DNA of 64,000 nt, taken from assembly GCA_963575745.1 (NCBI GenBank), contig CAUYUJ010003669.1, positions 1,197,236 to 1,261,235 of the forward strand, written 5' to 3'. The translations under genes were made by a program, and so were the position numbers. Shown piece by piece: positions 1 through 11,340 of the stretch; position 1 is the first letter of the stretch; each line of letters begins with the position of its first letter. This stretch comes from Prorocentrum cordatum. Taxonomy: Eukaryota > Sar > Dinophyceae > Prorocentrales > Prorocentraceae. The notes below the pieces were generated by a model that saw nothing but the letters and a program-made list of their open reading frames with translations, was not told the origin of the DNA and ran no database searches.

Positions 1-118
1 CGCGATCCACCCCGCGATCCACCCCGCGACCCACCCGCGACCCACCCGCGACCCACCCAAGACCCACTTGCGACCCACCCAAGACCCACCCCGCGACCCA
101 CCCGCGACCCACCCGCGA
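1..118. repeat. Short minisatellite, CGACCCACC type
   Basis: Tandem copies of a 9-11 bp unit (CGCGACCCACC with AAGACCCACC variants) run from the window edge, so the left end of the array is not seen. Confidence 0.85.
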
Positions 119-540
119 CCAATCCACATTGGTTTGAAGAAAAAATCGGCGCCTGCGGCGGGCTCGTTGCATGTAATGTGTGAAACTTCGGCGCCTGCGG
201 CGGGAATCTCCAGTCTCGCAGACTGCCGACGTCCCCACCGCCCCCTCACTCTTATCCGCATCTGCGGGGTGCTACGAATTTCGTGATCTCCAGCTTGGCC
301 TGCTGAACCTTTCCCGCACGGGTACGACGGATCCTGTCTCTGCGTCTGGCGCTGGTGCTTGTCAAAGTCACACTCCCTGAACATGTGGCACATGGAAGCA
401 TGATTACCGTAAGCGGAGAACGCACGTGGGACCTCCCGACTCCCCCCCCCAAAAAAAAAGGTCTGGTGGGGGCCTGTGCAAGCTACTGCGGGTACGATTC
501 TACACTCCTCACGGCTGGGATGTGTTCGATGCCCTCAAAC
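119..540. other. Gene-free GC-rich stretch
   Basis: No coding signal. A short direct repeat, TCGGCGCCTGCGGCGGG, occurs near 147 and 188. Nothing else is recognisable. Confidence 0.6.
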
Positions 541-896
541 AGCAGCCTAGGAGGAGGAGGAGGAGGAGGAGGAGGAGGAGGAGGAGGAGGATGAGGGGAG
601 GAGGAGGAGGAGGAGGAGGAGGGGAGGAGGAAGGGGGGAAGAAGACGAGGAAGAGGAGGAAAACGAGGAGGCAACGTTGCCCCTGGCTCTCTCCACCTCC
701 CTGCGGTGGCGCCCCCGCGGCCCCCCGCGGGTCCTATGCGCAGGAGCAGGGCGCCCGTGCTGACGCAGAGGCTCAGCCTGGGCCGCACCACGAGCGCCGC
801 ATGCAGACACACAGACAGGCGATCCCAACGCCCTTGCCCTAGGAGGAGGAGGAGGAGGATGAGGAGGAGGAGGAGGACGAGGAGGAGTAGGAGGAC
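541..896. repeat. GGA trinucleotide arrays
   Basis: Two polypurine GGA blocks (about 545-660 and 842-895) are separated by about 180 bp of GC-rich unique sequence. Long frames across them encode only poly-Gly, Arg, Glu or Ser and are not genes. Confidence 0.9.
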
Positions 897-1061
897 TGTG
901 GGTCCCACAGGCCTTCCACTGCAGCCCTGGAACGACAGGCCATCCCAAACCAGGACGCATGTCCGTTGCTGCCCCTCTTGGATCTTCTGGAGCCCCTCGC
1001 CGCGATCCCAGGGCCGTCAGATCACTTGGCTCGGGATGTTGAGCGGGCCCCGGGGGAAGGT

Positions 1062-1226
1062 GATTACCTACCAGAACACCCCAACCCAACCCGAAGACCC
1101 GAATTTCGGGTTGGGGGGGGGGTACGGGTTCCATACGTGTTTTCTCGATGTTCCACGACCCCCCCCCACACTGGAAATCGCGGATAAATTGGTGCCTTCG
1201 GGTTGGGTTGGGGTGGTTTGGTGAGT
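1062..1226. mobile_element. MITE-like inverted-repeat element, family A copy 1
   Basis: The ends are inverted repeats built on CCCCAACCCAACCCGAAG (left arm about 1077-1096, right arm about 1196-1215), with weaker pairing outward. The interior has a second GAATTTCGGGTTGGGG block. Length is about 150-165 bp. A close relative lies 260 bp downstream. Exact termini and a target-site duplication could not be fixed. Confidence 0.6.
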
Positions 1227-1318
1227 GGTGAGAAGGGTCGGGACTTCCGATCTGTTCAGCTTCCATCCGCGGCCTCGGCCCCAGATGTCCCGATCGACTT
1301 TCTAGGTCCCCGATCCAT

Positions 1319-1486
1319 GCTGACTACCTACCAGGCCACCCCAACCCAACCCGAAGACACGAATTTCGGGTTGGGGGGGGTAAGGGTTCCACGCGTGTTT
1401 TTTCGATGTTTCCCGACCCCCCCCACTAGAGATCGAGGGTAAATCTGAGCCTTCGGGTTGGGTTGGGGTGGTTTGGTGGGCGGTGA
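1319..1486. mobile_element. MITE-like inverted-repeat element, family A copy 2
   Basis: Same architecture and internal sequence as the 1062-1226 element, in the same orientation: the CCCCAACCCAACCCGAAG arm near 1338 and its complement near 1450-1470, with a GAATTTCGGGTTGGGG block inside. The two copies differ by scattered substitutions and small indels, consistent with separate ageing copies. Confidence 0.6.
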
Positions 1487-2857
1487 CATGCTCAATGGCC
1501 CCCCCCCAGGCCCGAAAAACGGGCCACCTGGGGTTCGAGACCCAGGAACACAACGCGGCGGCTGAAACAAAAACGCATCGTCCGAAGGCTGTCAGCTCCG
1601 ACACCGCCATGCGGCAGCTGTCTCACTCGCCGTTGCCGAACCAGCACGCACGAAAACGGACCGCTCTGTGGCCTCCAAACCGAGACGGCCGAACCAGCCC
1701 GAACGAGCGTACTCACCGCCTAAACCGAACCGACGCAACCGAACCGGGCCGCGGCCGACCCTGCCCGAACCGACCCGAATCGGACCCTTCCAGAGCTGGG
1801 CTGGGGGCAGAGATCCCTCACGGCCAGGCCGAGTCGGCGCGCCGACGCGCCAGACCGCCCTCTGCGTGCGACCCCAGGCCCTGCAAGATGCGGCGCGGCA
1901 TGCCGCGAGGAAGGCGGGGCGGAGGCGAGGACGAGCGCGGGCCGTGCTGCCCCACCAAACTCCGGCCTCCAAAGATGAGGGGGGGGGAGGAGGGCGTAGT
2001 AAGGAGGGATGAGGAGGGTGGATGGGGGAGGAGAGAGGCGACAGGATGATTTTTGCTTGCCGCTACGCCGCTCTCACCCCAATCCGATGCCATTCACGAC
2101 GTCGCGGCGCGCTTTGAAGAAGACGACGCCGAACGTCGCGGTGGGGACTGCACCAAGTACGTACGTAAAATACAAGGCCCAGAGATCCATGGAGCAAGCC
2201 GTGGATGAAAGTTCGCTGCTGCCGACACTCAAGTTCTTGATCCCGAGGACAGCCGGCCGATTCTCGCGGTGGGACAAGTAACGGCAGGAGCGCGGCGAGG
2301 ACGACCCCGAGAGGCACCGAGGAACCGCATCGCCGTGCTGTCGGGCAGGCTGGACAGCCTGACCAAACCGCGCGCGCGGGAGATCTCGACGGGACTCTCG
2401 TGCTCACTGTACGCCCATGAGTAACCACCAAGCAATCGGGACCGAACCCACCGCGTCCTCCGAAGGTAGTCAGGGCTGGCTGCATCATGTGTTACGGTGT
2501 TGCTGTCATGTAATGTTTGTGGCTGGTCCACAATGTATTACTGACGTCGCGCAGCGATGCAACAAAATGTGTTGTGTTGCCATGGTCCCAGATGTGTGAA
2601 ACGCAAAATCGTCGTCGGCGTCGGGCTGCGACTCAGGCCTGGCGAGGCCACCTTGGAACCGGACAATACCTCGGGCGTCGCGTCGGGCGTCGCGTCGGGT
2701 AAACATGAAAAACTGCGGAAGCGGCTCGGCGCGAAACCGTGAACAGGCGACGGCGTCGGACAGTGAGACGGTCACCACCTGGGGTTCCTGGGACACTTCG
2801 GGATGGTCCCCATCAGCGAGAAGCTCTGAGACCAACGGCCGCTCCACGAACAACTGG
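1487..2857. other. Gene-free stretch
   Basis: Frames in all six directions are short and of biased composition. Near 2823-2858 there is a segment (CTGAGACCAACGGCCGCTCC) found again at about 8257-8288. No gene is recognised. Confidence 0.55.
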
Positions 2858-2995
2858 AAGCCGGCGGTGAACCGTCAAACTTGGCTACCGCTGGGAACTC
2901 GTAGAGCTTCCCTGTCATATATGTGTGTATATACATATATATACTAGAACCACGCGCGCGCGCTTCGCGCGCGCTTAGGTTCTGTCGAGTCACAG
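2858..2995. repeat. Dispersed repeat ending in a GC-rich hairpin, copy 1
   Basis: About 70 bp beginning at GAAGCCGGCGGT is followed by a TA-rich run. A palindrome then pairs AGAACC with GGTTCT around a GCGCGCGC-TTCG-CGCGCGC stem-loop (about 2946-2986). The same arrangement recurs at 6672-6825. Confidence 0.75.
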
Positions 2996-3650
2996 ACCCA
3001 GGAATCGTTGTGAGAAGAAATTGGGGACGCGAAGTCGAAGCCAATCTGGCGCCAGTCTGGGGGCCCCTATCGGGGAAAAATTGGCAATCTGGCGGGGGGG
3101 CCAGCGAGGTAACAGACAGGCGAGCAAGTAGAAATCTCCAACCTGGCCACGCCAGAGTGGCCCTGGATCCCAAGGCAATATGTTAGTCTGGCCTTCGGCT
3201 ACCCAGGAGAAGGGCGAGACACTGAAATCTTGGGACGCGAAGTCGAAGCCAATCTGGCGCCAATCTGGCGGCCCCAATCTGGCAAAAGTTTGCAATCTGG
3301 CGGAGAGCCAGCGAGGTTACAGACTGGCGAGCAAGGAAGAACCTCCAACCTGGCCACGCCAGAATGGCCCCTGGAACCCAAGGCAATCTGTCAGTCTGGC
3401 CTTCGACTGTCCAGGAGAAGAGCGAGACACTGAAATCTTGGGACGCGAAGTCGAAGCCAATCTGGCGCCAGTCTGGCGGCCCCATTCTGGCAAAAGTTGG
3501 CAATCTGGCGAGGGAGCCAGCGAGGTTACAGACTGGCGAGCAAGGAAAAACCTCCAACCTGGCCACGCCAGAGTGGCCCCTGGAACCCAAAGCAATCTGT
3601 CAGTCTGGCCTTCGACTGTCGAGGAGAAGAGCGAGACACTGGAAACGCAA
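2996..3650. repeat. 208-bp tandem repeat, about three units
   Basis: The landmark GACGCGAAGTCGAAGCC starts at 3026, 3234 and 3442, exactly 208 bp apart each time (the first copy has one extra unit-edge difference). Units are rich in CAATCTGGCG. Long open frames on both strands reflect the repeat, not selection for protein. Confidence 0.9.
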
Positions 3651-3912
3651 AGTCGTCTCAAAATCGACCCCGGGACTCCGAACGCTCCAACGTTTCGGGC
3701 TGCGCCCGGCCGCTGCGACGAGGGGCCCTAGACCAAGGTGCCCCCAGGACTCCCCGGGAAGCTTCGGCGGCGTCCACAGCACCCCTCCTCCTCCTTCTCC
3801 TGCTCCTCCTCTTCCTCCTCCTCCCTCTCCTCCTCCTCCTCCTCCTCCTCCTCCTCCTCCTCCTCCTCCTCCTCCTCCTCCTCCTCCTCCTCCTCCTCCT
3901 CGTCCTCGTCCT
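3651..3912. repeat. TCC trinucleotide array
   Basis: A roughly 130-bp pure polypyrimidine TCC tract (3781-3910) follows about 130 bp of unique sequence. It generates spurious poly-Pro, Leu and Ser frames. Confidence 0.9.
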
Positions 3913-3929
3913 TTCCCGAGCGATACAAT

Positions 3930-5180
3930 AACAACTTGCGTGGAACACCTCTCGGGCCCATCTTGGGGCTCTCTTGGGCCGCCTTTGGAGCCTCTTGGGG
4001 CGTCCTGGGTCTCTCGTGAGGGCTTCTTGGAGCTCTCTTGGCGCCTCCTGCAGCCTCTTGGGGCCGAATGCTCGGAATTCTACAGTGGCTTTCTCCCTCT
4101 GGGACCCCTCTCGGGCACGCCTTGGGCTCTCTTAGGCCATTTTGGAATCCAATTTTGCCGTCCTGGGCGCCTCGTGAACCGTCTTGGAATTCTCTTGGGG
4201 GCCACCTGGGCCGTCTTGGGAGCCTCTTCGGCCGTGTTGGACGCGGTGAACACCCAACAGGCGACCATGCGAAAAGTATACGTTTTCCCATAGGAATGGG
4301 ACCATTTTTGCTTCTCGGACCTCTCTTGGGGTGGGCTGATTTTGGAATCCTTTTGGCGCCTCTGGGCGGCGTTTTGGCGCCTCCTGGGATGTGTTGGGCC
4401 GGAAGCTCGGAATTCGAGAGTGGCTTTCTCCTTCTGGGACCCATCTCGAAGTCGTCTTGGGGTTCTCTTGGGCCGTCTTGGGGCCGTCCTGAGCCACTCG
4501 TGCGCAGCCTTGGAGCGCTCCCGGAGGCCTCCTAGGCCGTCTTGGAGGCCTCTTGGGCCGTCTTGCACGCGGTGAAAGCCCAAGATGCGACCATGCGACA
4601 AATATACGTTTTCCCATAGGAATGGCACGATTTTTGTTTCTTGGACCTCTCTTGGGGTGCCTCTCAGAACGTCTTGGGGTGCTTTTGGGAGCCTTGTGGC
4701 GCCTCTTGGCGGCATTTTGGCGCCTCCTGGAGCCTCTTGGGCCGGAAGCTCGGAATTCGAGGTTGGCTTTCTCCGTCTGGGACCCCTCTCGAACTCGTCT
4801 TGGGGCTCTCTTGGGCCGTCTTGGGGCCGTCCTGAGCCACTCGTGCGCAGCCTTGGAGCGCTCCCGGAGGCCTCCTAGGCCGTCTTGGAGGCCTCTTGGG
4901 CCGTCTTGGACGCGGTGAAAGCCCAAGATGCGAACATGCGAAACATATACGTTTTCTCATAGGAATGGCACGATGTGTGCTTCTTGGGCCAGTCTTGGGC
5001 TGCCTCTCGGAGCGTCTTGGAGGCTTCTGGGACCGTCTTGGTGTCATGACAGGCGTCTTGGAAGGCATCTGGAGCCATCGGAGCGCCTTCCGAAGCCGCC
5101 TGCGAACGATCTTGGACGGCGTCCGGCGGTCCGACGAGCCTCCGGGCCCCCCGGGGCCCACATTTGCGGTCGAGGTCCCG
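3930..5180. repeat. CTTGGGGCC-rich tandem repeat, about 330-bp units
   Basis: Degenerate TCTTGGGGCC-type short repeats carry a recurring core, CGTTTTCCCATAGGAATGG, at about 4281, 4607 and 4950 (spacings 326 and 343 bp). Related material occurs at 6.9-7.7 kb and, in the opposite orientation, at 33.3-34.6, 37.6-38.3, 56.0-56.2 and 63.1-64.0 kb. No gene is seen. Confidence 0.8.
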
Positions 5181-5204
5181 GCCCCAGGCCCCCGGACCCG
5201 GTGC

Positions 5205-5221
5205 GCCGTTATATGTATATG

Positions 5222-5253
<32 letters not shown>

Positions 5254-5255
5254 TG

Positions 5256-5298
<43 letters not shown>
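5205..5298. repeat. TATG/TA microsatellite
   Basis: A run of GTAT units grades into about 40 bp of TA dinucleotides. Confidence 0.95.
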
Positions 5299-5299
<1 letters not shown>

Positions 5300-5460
5300 T
5301 GCGAGCGCGGCAGTCGCGCATTGAGCGCGCGCGAGGGTGTGCGGTTTCATAGAAATGTGCTTGACAGCTCCTTATGCTGAACACATGTTTCCAACATGCA
5401 TGTAAACATTATGAAGCTCTCGTCACGTGTAGAGCATGCGAGCTTGGTGTATGTTTGCGC
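5299..5460. repeat. Segmental duplicate, copy 1 (partner at 7802-8030)
   Basis: It begins GCATGCGAGCGCGGCAGTCG and includes CGCGCGAGGGTGTGCGG and TCACGTGTAGAGCATGCGAG. The same order of landmarks is found at 7802-8030. The homology also extends upstream into the GGCCC-rich block before the microsatellite. Confidence 0.75.
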
Positions 5461-6480
5461 AGCACAAATAGATTGTTGGTCGCAGCTCTGGTATCAGACC
5501 GATCCCAGAGGTCTAGATACTGCAGACTAGCGCTGGTGATCATTTCCATTCGAAAAGTCTGCTTCCCAGCTCCGTAGTTTGCCGACAGCTCGAATTCAGT
5601 AGAGAAAGCCAGCACCACCTATTTAAAACTTGAAGAACGCAAATCGTTGTTTAGTCGCAGCTCTGGTAGCAGGCTGGTCCCAGCTGCCTAAATGCTTGAG
5701 ACTAGCGCTTCTCAGTTGTTCCCGTCGGTTCGTGTATATCTGAGCTCCGTAGCTAGCCTACAGCTCGAATTGAGCACAGAAAAACAGCATCTCTCACAAC
5801 AAATCGGAGTGCGAATACTGTTTCAGTTGTAACTTTGGTAGCAGACCAATCTCAGATGTTTCCATACTGTAGGCGACTGTGTCTCATGATTTCCTGTCGA
5901 ACGGTGTGTCACTCACCTCCTAGCCTGCCTACAACTCCAATTAAGTACAGCCTCTCTCATAAATACGAAATAGTGTTAATAATTATTTGGTTGCGGCTCT
6001 GGTAGCATACCGATCTACGGCCGGCGTGTAGATACGTTCGACAGGTGCTCCTCACCATTTCCGGTCGATCGGTGTGCATCTAAGCTCCGTAGCTGGCCTA
6101 CAGTTCGAATTAGATCGAGGAAGCGCACATTCTCTCGAAAATTATTTACAATGCGAACAGCGTTTCAGTCGCAGCTCTAGTTGCAGGCCGATGTCATACG
6201 TCTCGATACTGTAGGCGGATGTTCCTGATAATTCCTTGTTTGGAGGTGTGCTTCCCAGCTCCGTAGCCAGCCTGCAGCTCGAATAAAGTAGAAACAACTA
6301 ACATCATATATGAAGCAATAGCAGAGGACGAACCGTTGTTTGGTCTCAGCTCTGGTAGCAGATCGACCTCAGGCATCTAGATACTTGAGACGAGCCTCCT
6401 GATGATGTCCTTTCGATTGCTGTGCCGAACAGCTCTGTAGCTCATATGCAGCTCGAGTTAAGTTAAGAAAACCGTCAGTA
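5461..6480. repeat. 175-bp tandem satellite, six units
   Basis: The landmark GTCGCAGCTCTGGTAGCAGA or a variant starts near 5481, 5656, 5829, 5992, 6170 and 6345 (spacings 163-178 bp). Each unit also carries CAGCTCCGTAGC and CAGCTCGAATT about 100 bp later. The block is visibly less GC-rich than its surroundings. Two more units lie at about 8020-8250. Confidence 0.85.
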
Positions 6481-6671
6481 CCTGCCAAGATGACACTGAA
6501 CACCCGATCCCGCCTTAGTGCTTTTTGATGGTAGTACCCATCCGATCAACCTGATATCGAGAAGACGAGCGGGAATAAGATCGAAGATTTGCAGAACAAT
6601 ATGAAAACTCCAACGAATGGTTGAATTTCGAAAAAAAGAAGTTCAACCGACCGAAATTATGCAAACTTCCG
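6481..6671. other. Gene-free stretch between satellite and hairpin repeat
   Basis: AT-richer unique sequence with no coding signal. Confidence 0.5.
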
Positions 6672-6740
6672 TCGAGACTGGAAGCCGGCAGTAAACCGTC
6701 AACTTTGGTTACCGCCGGGAACTCGTGGAGCTTCCTTGCC

Positions 6741-6778
<38 letters not shown>

Positions 6779-6825
6779 TAGAACTATCGCGCGTGCTTCG
6801 CGCGCGGTCAGGTTCTAGACCAGGC
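6672..6825. repeat. Dispersed repeat ending in a GC-rich hairpin, copy 2
   Basis: Matches 2858-2995: GAAGCCGGCAGTAAACCGTC, then a TA microsatellite (6744-6776). The terminal palindrome pairs CTAGAAC with GTTCTAG around a CGCGCG stem. The TA tract differs greatly in length between copies while the flanking arms are retained. Confidence 0.75.
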
Positions 6826-7700
6826 CGGGGGCGCGCTAGAAGATCTTGGACAGCGCTATCAAGCACAGGCGCGTGACATAGTCGTGTCTCCTGAGGGCTT
6901 CTAGGGGTTCTCCGTGTTTCCTCAATTGGCTGTTGGAGCCCGGCGGCCCCGGCGGCGTCTCAGGAACGGTCTCAGGTTTTTGGACCGGGGGCCGCATGTA
7001 GACGTACATGAAGGTCTCTGGGGAAGCCTCTCAAAAGCCCGTTGGGGCCCTCCTGGGGGTCTCCAGGGGGGTTCCTGGGAACCTCGGGGGGCCTCTTGGA
7101 AGCCTCTCGGGGGGCCTCTGAAGGCCCTTTGGGGCCTGCCGCAGGCGTCTTGGGGGCCTCTTGGGGCCTCTTGGGGGTCTCTTAGGGGCCTCTGGGGCGG
7201 GGGGGCTGGGAGGTTCAGTTGAGTTTCCCGTCTTGGGCCCCTCTGGGGCCCTTCGGGGACGCGTTTGGGCCGTCCTGGGCGCCTCTTGGACTGTCCTGGG
7301 CCCCTCTGGGGCCGTCTAGGGGCTCTCTTGTGGGCTTTGTGGGCCGTCTTGGGGCGGTCTAGGGAGAGTCTGAGGTCGTAAAGGACGGTACGAAGGACAA
7401 GACATCGAATACGGTAAAAATGTACGTTTCACAAAGGGGGAGGGAGCTATTTTTGCTTCCTGGGGCCGTCTGGGGGGATCTCTTGGAAACGTCTTCGAGC
7501 GTCTTGGAGGCGTCTGGGGCGGTTCGAGACGCCTCTTGAGCCGCCGGAAACCGCTGGAGGTTGTCTTCAGGGTGGCTGTGGGCGGCCTGGGGCCGCCTGG
7601 ACGGCCGTCTGGGCGCTCCGGGGGCCGACCTGGGGCCCGCCGGGGAGCGGGCTGGGCCCGACGTCCCCCCATTTGCGGTCGAGGCTGCGGCCCCGGGGCC
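6826..7700. repeat. CTTGGGGGCC-rich degenerate repeat block
   Basis: Short degenerate repeats of GGGGCCTCTTGG type include an ATTTTTGCTTC core near 7450 like that at 4.3 kb. The right end (about 7620-7720) is homologous to 5130-5210. No gene is recognised. Confidence 0.7.
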
Positions 7701-7724
7701 CCGGGCCCGGTGCGGCGTTATATG

Positions 7725-7801
7725 TACATCTCTTTTTTTTTGTTTGTTGTGTTCTCTCTCTCTATATATATATATACATATATACATATATATATATATA
7801 T
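7725..7801. repeat. CT/TA microsatellite
   Basis: A T-rich run, then CTCTCT, then TATATACATATA dinucleotides. Confidence 0.9.
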
Positions 7802-8260
7802 GGCATGCGACCGCGCCAATTTCGCATTCAGCGCGCGTGAGGGTGTGCGGTGTCATAGACATGTGCTTGACATCTTCTTTGTCTACAGCTCGAGTTCAGT
7901 TGAGACAAACACCCACGCAAGAAAGTACACGACATAAGCTGAACATATGTTTCAGAATATATGTAAATATTAAGAAGCTCTTGTCACGTGTAGAACATGC
8001 GAGCTTGGCACTGTTTGCACAGCACAAATAGTTTGTCGCAGCTCTGGTAGCAGACCGATCTCAGACGTCTCGATGCTGCAAGTTAGCGCTCGTCATGATT
8101 TCCATTCGAACAGTCTGCTTCCCTGCTCCGTAGCTTGCCTACCGCCCCAATTCAGTAGATAAAACCAACACCACCTATTGGAAACCTTACAAGTGCAAGT
8201 AATGTTTTAGTCGCAACTCTGATAGCAGACCGATCTCAGCCGTCTAAATGGAGGCTCTGA
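7802..8260. repeat. Segmental duplicate, copy 2, plus two 175-bp satellite units
   Basis: Collinear with 5299-5640: the GCATGCGACCGCGCCAAT start, the CACGTGTAGAACATGCGAG landmark, then two satellite units beginning at about 8034 and 8209. Only two satellite units are present here against six at the other locus. Confidence 0.75.
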
Positions 8261-9489
8261 GACCAACGGCCGCTCCACGAACAACTCCCTGGAGCAACAG
8301 GTCGATCCCCGTCTGCACCGACAGCCCAGGAGTGAAAACAGCTGCAGCACCCTCAGCACGAGAGTGGGATGACCACGAATCCCACCACAGACTCCACCAA
8401 CGCCGTCGAGAACGCGAGGAGGAGCAGCTGGAGCGTCATGAACCACGTCTTCAAGGTGCTGGCGCAACAAAAATCACTAAAGCCCGTCAGCTGTCGCCCG
8501 GGCCTGTCGGCTCGCCTGCCAAACATGTCTGGCGCCTGTTGCGCTCGAACATATTTGGGATTGTATGAGCACCCTGAGACATGGGACACCGTAGGGAATC
8601 CAGGAGAAGTTTCGGACACCTGCGGAGCCCTTCAAGGGCCAACCAGGACCTTCGGAATCCACCACCCGCGCGCTTCGGACAACCCTCAGATCTGTTGGAC
8701 GAGGGCCGCCCATGACCTTCGGGTCCCCCCCACGCTAACTACCACATGCTACGAACATCTCCCAGAACTTTTGGAAGTGACTGGCCCGCGTTCGGACGGT
8801 TCAAAAACCGACCCCCTTCTCATCTCCCTTGATCCTTCCTCTTTTCTCCGTCCTCCTTCTTCTTCTTCCGGTGCGTTCCGACCAGACTCTTGAGAACCCA
8901 GCGTGGCGACGAAAGCTCTCCAGGACGAGCAGCGGCAGCTGCATCTTCTCCACCACAAGTAAACAACAATAGTACTACTTGTCCTCCTCCCCTGAAGTTG
9001 TCTGGATGATCACCCGCCCCCTCTGCTTGCTGTTTTTGACACACAGGATTCCAAACACTGGATTTGCCTCATGGCTGTTTGCAATCCACTTGTTTTCGGG
9101 GTGTCACAATGGTTCTCCCGCTGCAGCGTGGGCCTCATGCTCGGATCGGCGCCTTGCTCCCGTCGTTCAGAATGGCGCTCTCGCTCCAGCGCGGGCCACT
9201 TTTCTGGATCCGAGTCTTGCTTCACTCTGGCCCCCCATCATCCCCCCTCCTCCGCCGTCCCCTGGTCCGCCTGTTTCTCCCGCTCCTTCCGCTCCAGTTC
9301 CTGTGGTTGTTGTTCGTCTCGTCCCAGCGCGGGTCACTTGTCTAGATCTAAGTCTTGCTTCATCGTTTCGCCCCCTCATTTCCCATCCTCCGCCTTCCCC
9401 TGGTCCGCCTTTCCCTCCTAGTGTTTCTGCTTCAGCTCCTGCTGCTACTGCTGCTGCTGTTCGTTCTCATCCTTTTCCTCCCACTCATC
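8261..9489. other. Gene-free stretch
   Basis: No gene is recognised. A short minus-strand frame (8353-8619) contains a hydrophobic run but has no supporting exon structure. The right part (9.2-9.5 kb) is CT-rich. Confidence 0.5.
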
Positions 9490-9572
9490 CTCCTGCTCGC
9501 CCGCCACCTCCTCCTCCTCCTCCTCCTCCTCCTCCTCCTCCTCCTCCTCCTCCTCTTCCTCCTGTGCACGCA
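9490..9572. repeat. CCT trinucleotide array
   Basis: A roughly 60-bp pure CTC/CCT tract. Confidence 0.9.
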
Positions 9573-10245
9573 ACTCCCCTGGTCCCAATGCGCATGAGAC
9601 GAAATGGTCTTTCTGCGTGAGTCGCAGGTTGGCTATGACACGCGTCCGCGGATAGAGCAAACTCAGCGCCAAGGGGAAGGATTAGAGGGAGGGATAGGAT
9701 GTCAGATGAGGCGCGAGCGCACCTAGCCTTTCTGACCCCTCCCTGCCGCCCCTCCAGACCTCCGCCGCCCCAGATATCCGGCGCTCCATGTTTGCAACTC
9801 GACAACGTCCCCTGTGACGGTCTTCCACTCCGAGTCGTTTTGCCGACGGTCCAGGGGCCCGTCGGGGGTAATCCGTCCCGCCCTCGCTCGGACGCCCACT
9901 CCCCGTGCACCTTCCTGCCCCGTACGTGACTTACGGGCCGCTCGATGGTCCCCGCCGAGGCAGGGGCACGCGTCCCAGCGAGGTCAGGCCGGAGGCTGAA
10001 GACGGCCCGACACCGGCTGCTCGACTGCCTGCCGGAGCCTCGCATCTCCGCGGCCCCTCCGCGCGCCGGCTCCGAGGGCCCGGCTGCAGCCAGGGCTGCC
10101 GGATGGCACCGTCCTGCAGCTCCCGCAGCCGCGCGCAGACCAGCAGGACGGCCAGCATGGGGGCGAGCGGCAGGGCCCCCACGGCCTGCCGGGTGGCGCT
10201 CCCGCTCCAGCCCCGCCCCTCCACTTCGACGGCCACGCCTCCTCC
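9573..10245. other. Gene-free GC-rich stretch
   Basis: Long GC-rich frames on both strands, with no recognisable domain. Confidence 0.5.
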
Positions 10246-10945
10246 ATGCCTCCTCCTCCCAGCGCCCTCCTCCTCAGTGCTCCCTCCTGCCTCCTCCTCC
10301 CTTCGCCTCCTCCCTTCGCCTCCTCCTCCTCCTCCTCCTCCTGCCAGTGACCAGCAGCAGAAGGATGATCTTTGCACGCCAGGGTCCTCCAGAAAGAGAT
10401 TGCTCACGAGCTGGTGTTACTCCGTGGGAGGCCGCAGCAGATAACAAGATGCTCTCTTAAACGGGCAAGCTGTTCCACCGTTGAGTCCTCCTCCTGTTCC
10501 TCCTTCAACTCCCCATCTTTCTCACCCTCCTCCTCTTCCTTTTCCATTGCCTCCTCCTCGTCCTCCTCCTCCTCGTCCTCCTCCTCTTCCCTCCTCCTCC
10601 TCCTGCCTTCCTGCCTTCCTTCTTTCCTTCATTCCCTCCTCCTTCCTTCCTTCCTTCCTTCCTTCCTTCCTTCCATCCTTCCTTCCTTCCTTCCTTCCTT
10701 CCCGCCCTCCTCCTCCTTCTCCGCTTCCTCCGCCTCCTCTCCATCCGCCGCCTCCGCCTCCGCCTCCGCCTCCGCCTCCGCCTCCGCTTCCGCCTCTTCC
10801 TCCTCCTCATCCGCCTCCTCGACTCCGTCGTCTTCCTTCTCCTCCCTCCTCCTCCTCCTACTCCTCCTCCTCCTCCTCCGCCTCCTCCTCCCCCTCCTCC
10901 TCCCCCTCCTCCTCTTCCTCCCCCTCCTCCTCCTCCTCACAAGGG
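10246..10945. repeat. Polypyrimidine block: CCT, CCTT and CCGCCT arrays
   Basis: About 700 bp of nearly uninterrupted pyrimidine on the plus strand, in sub-blocks: CCT (10,250-10,345 and 10,540-10,610), CCTT tetranucleotides (10,611-10,700), TCCGCC hexanucleotides (10,745-10,795) and CCT (10,800-10,940). A unique interruption lies at about 10,346-10,480. Confidence 0.9.
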
Positions 10946-11340
10946 AGGATGGACTGGCCGATAACCTAACCTTCGCGCTGTGGGCAGCCCCACACATGCC
11001 CGCGCGCGTCAATGCCGCGGCCCCTACAACTGCTAACGCTATTGCGACGAAGCTATTGCTTTGTGATGCGACGATGCGGGCGCCGTTTGGAACTGCCGAA
11101 GGATATGCCTAGACCTGCTCAGCCAACAACAAGAAGCTATCCGGGGGGCAGGGCGATCCCGATAATCCCGTGCTCATCCGACCTTGAAGCACAACCTCCA
11201 CGAAGGCGGGCGTCGGAAATCTGCAGCTGGTGGAGCGAAACGTGCGGCCAGGGCCCTTCGAATCAGTTGAAGGTTTCAACAGGGCCGCGGCCACAAGACC
11301 GCGGAGACCCCATAGACCAAACCAAGGACACTGTCCAACC
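10946..11340. other. Gene-free stretch
   Basis: GC-rich sequence with no coding evidence. Confidence 0.5.

Noticed and set aside
3364-4444. Proline-, leucine-, arginine- and glutamate-rich frames
   Set aside because: Produced by the TCC array and its neighbouring 208-bp repeat.
8353-8619. Minus-strand frame with hydrophobic segment
   Set aside because: Short, without neighbours or a recognisable family; not enough to call a gene.
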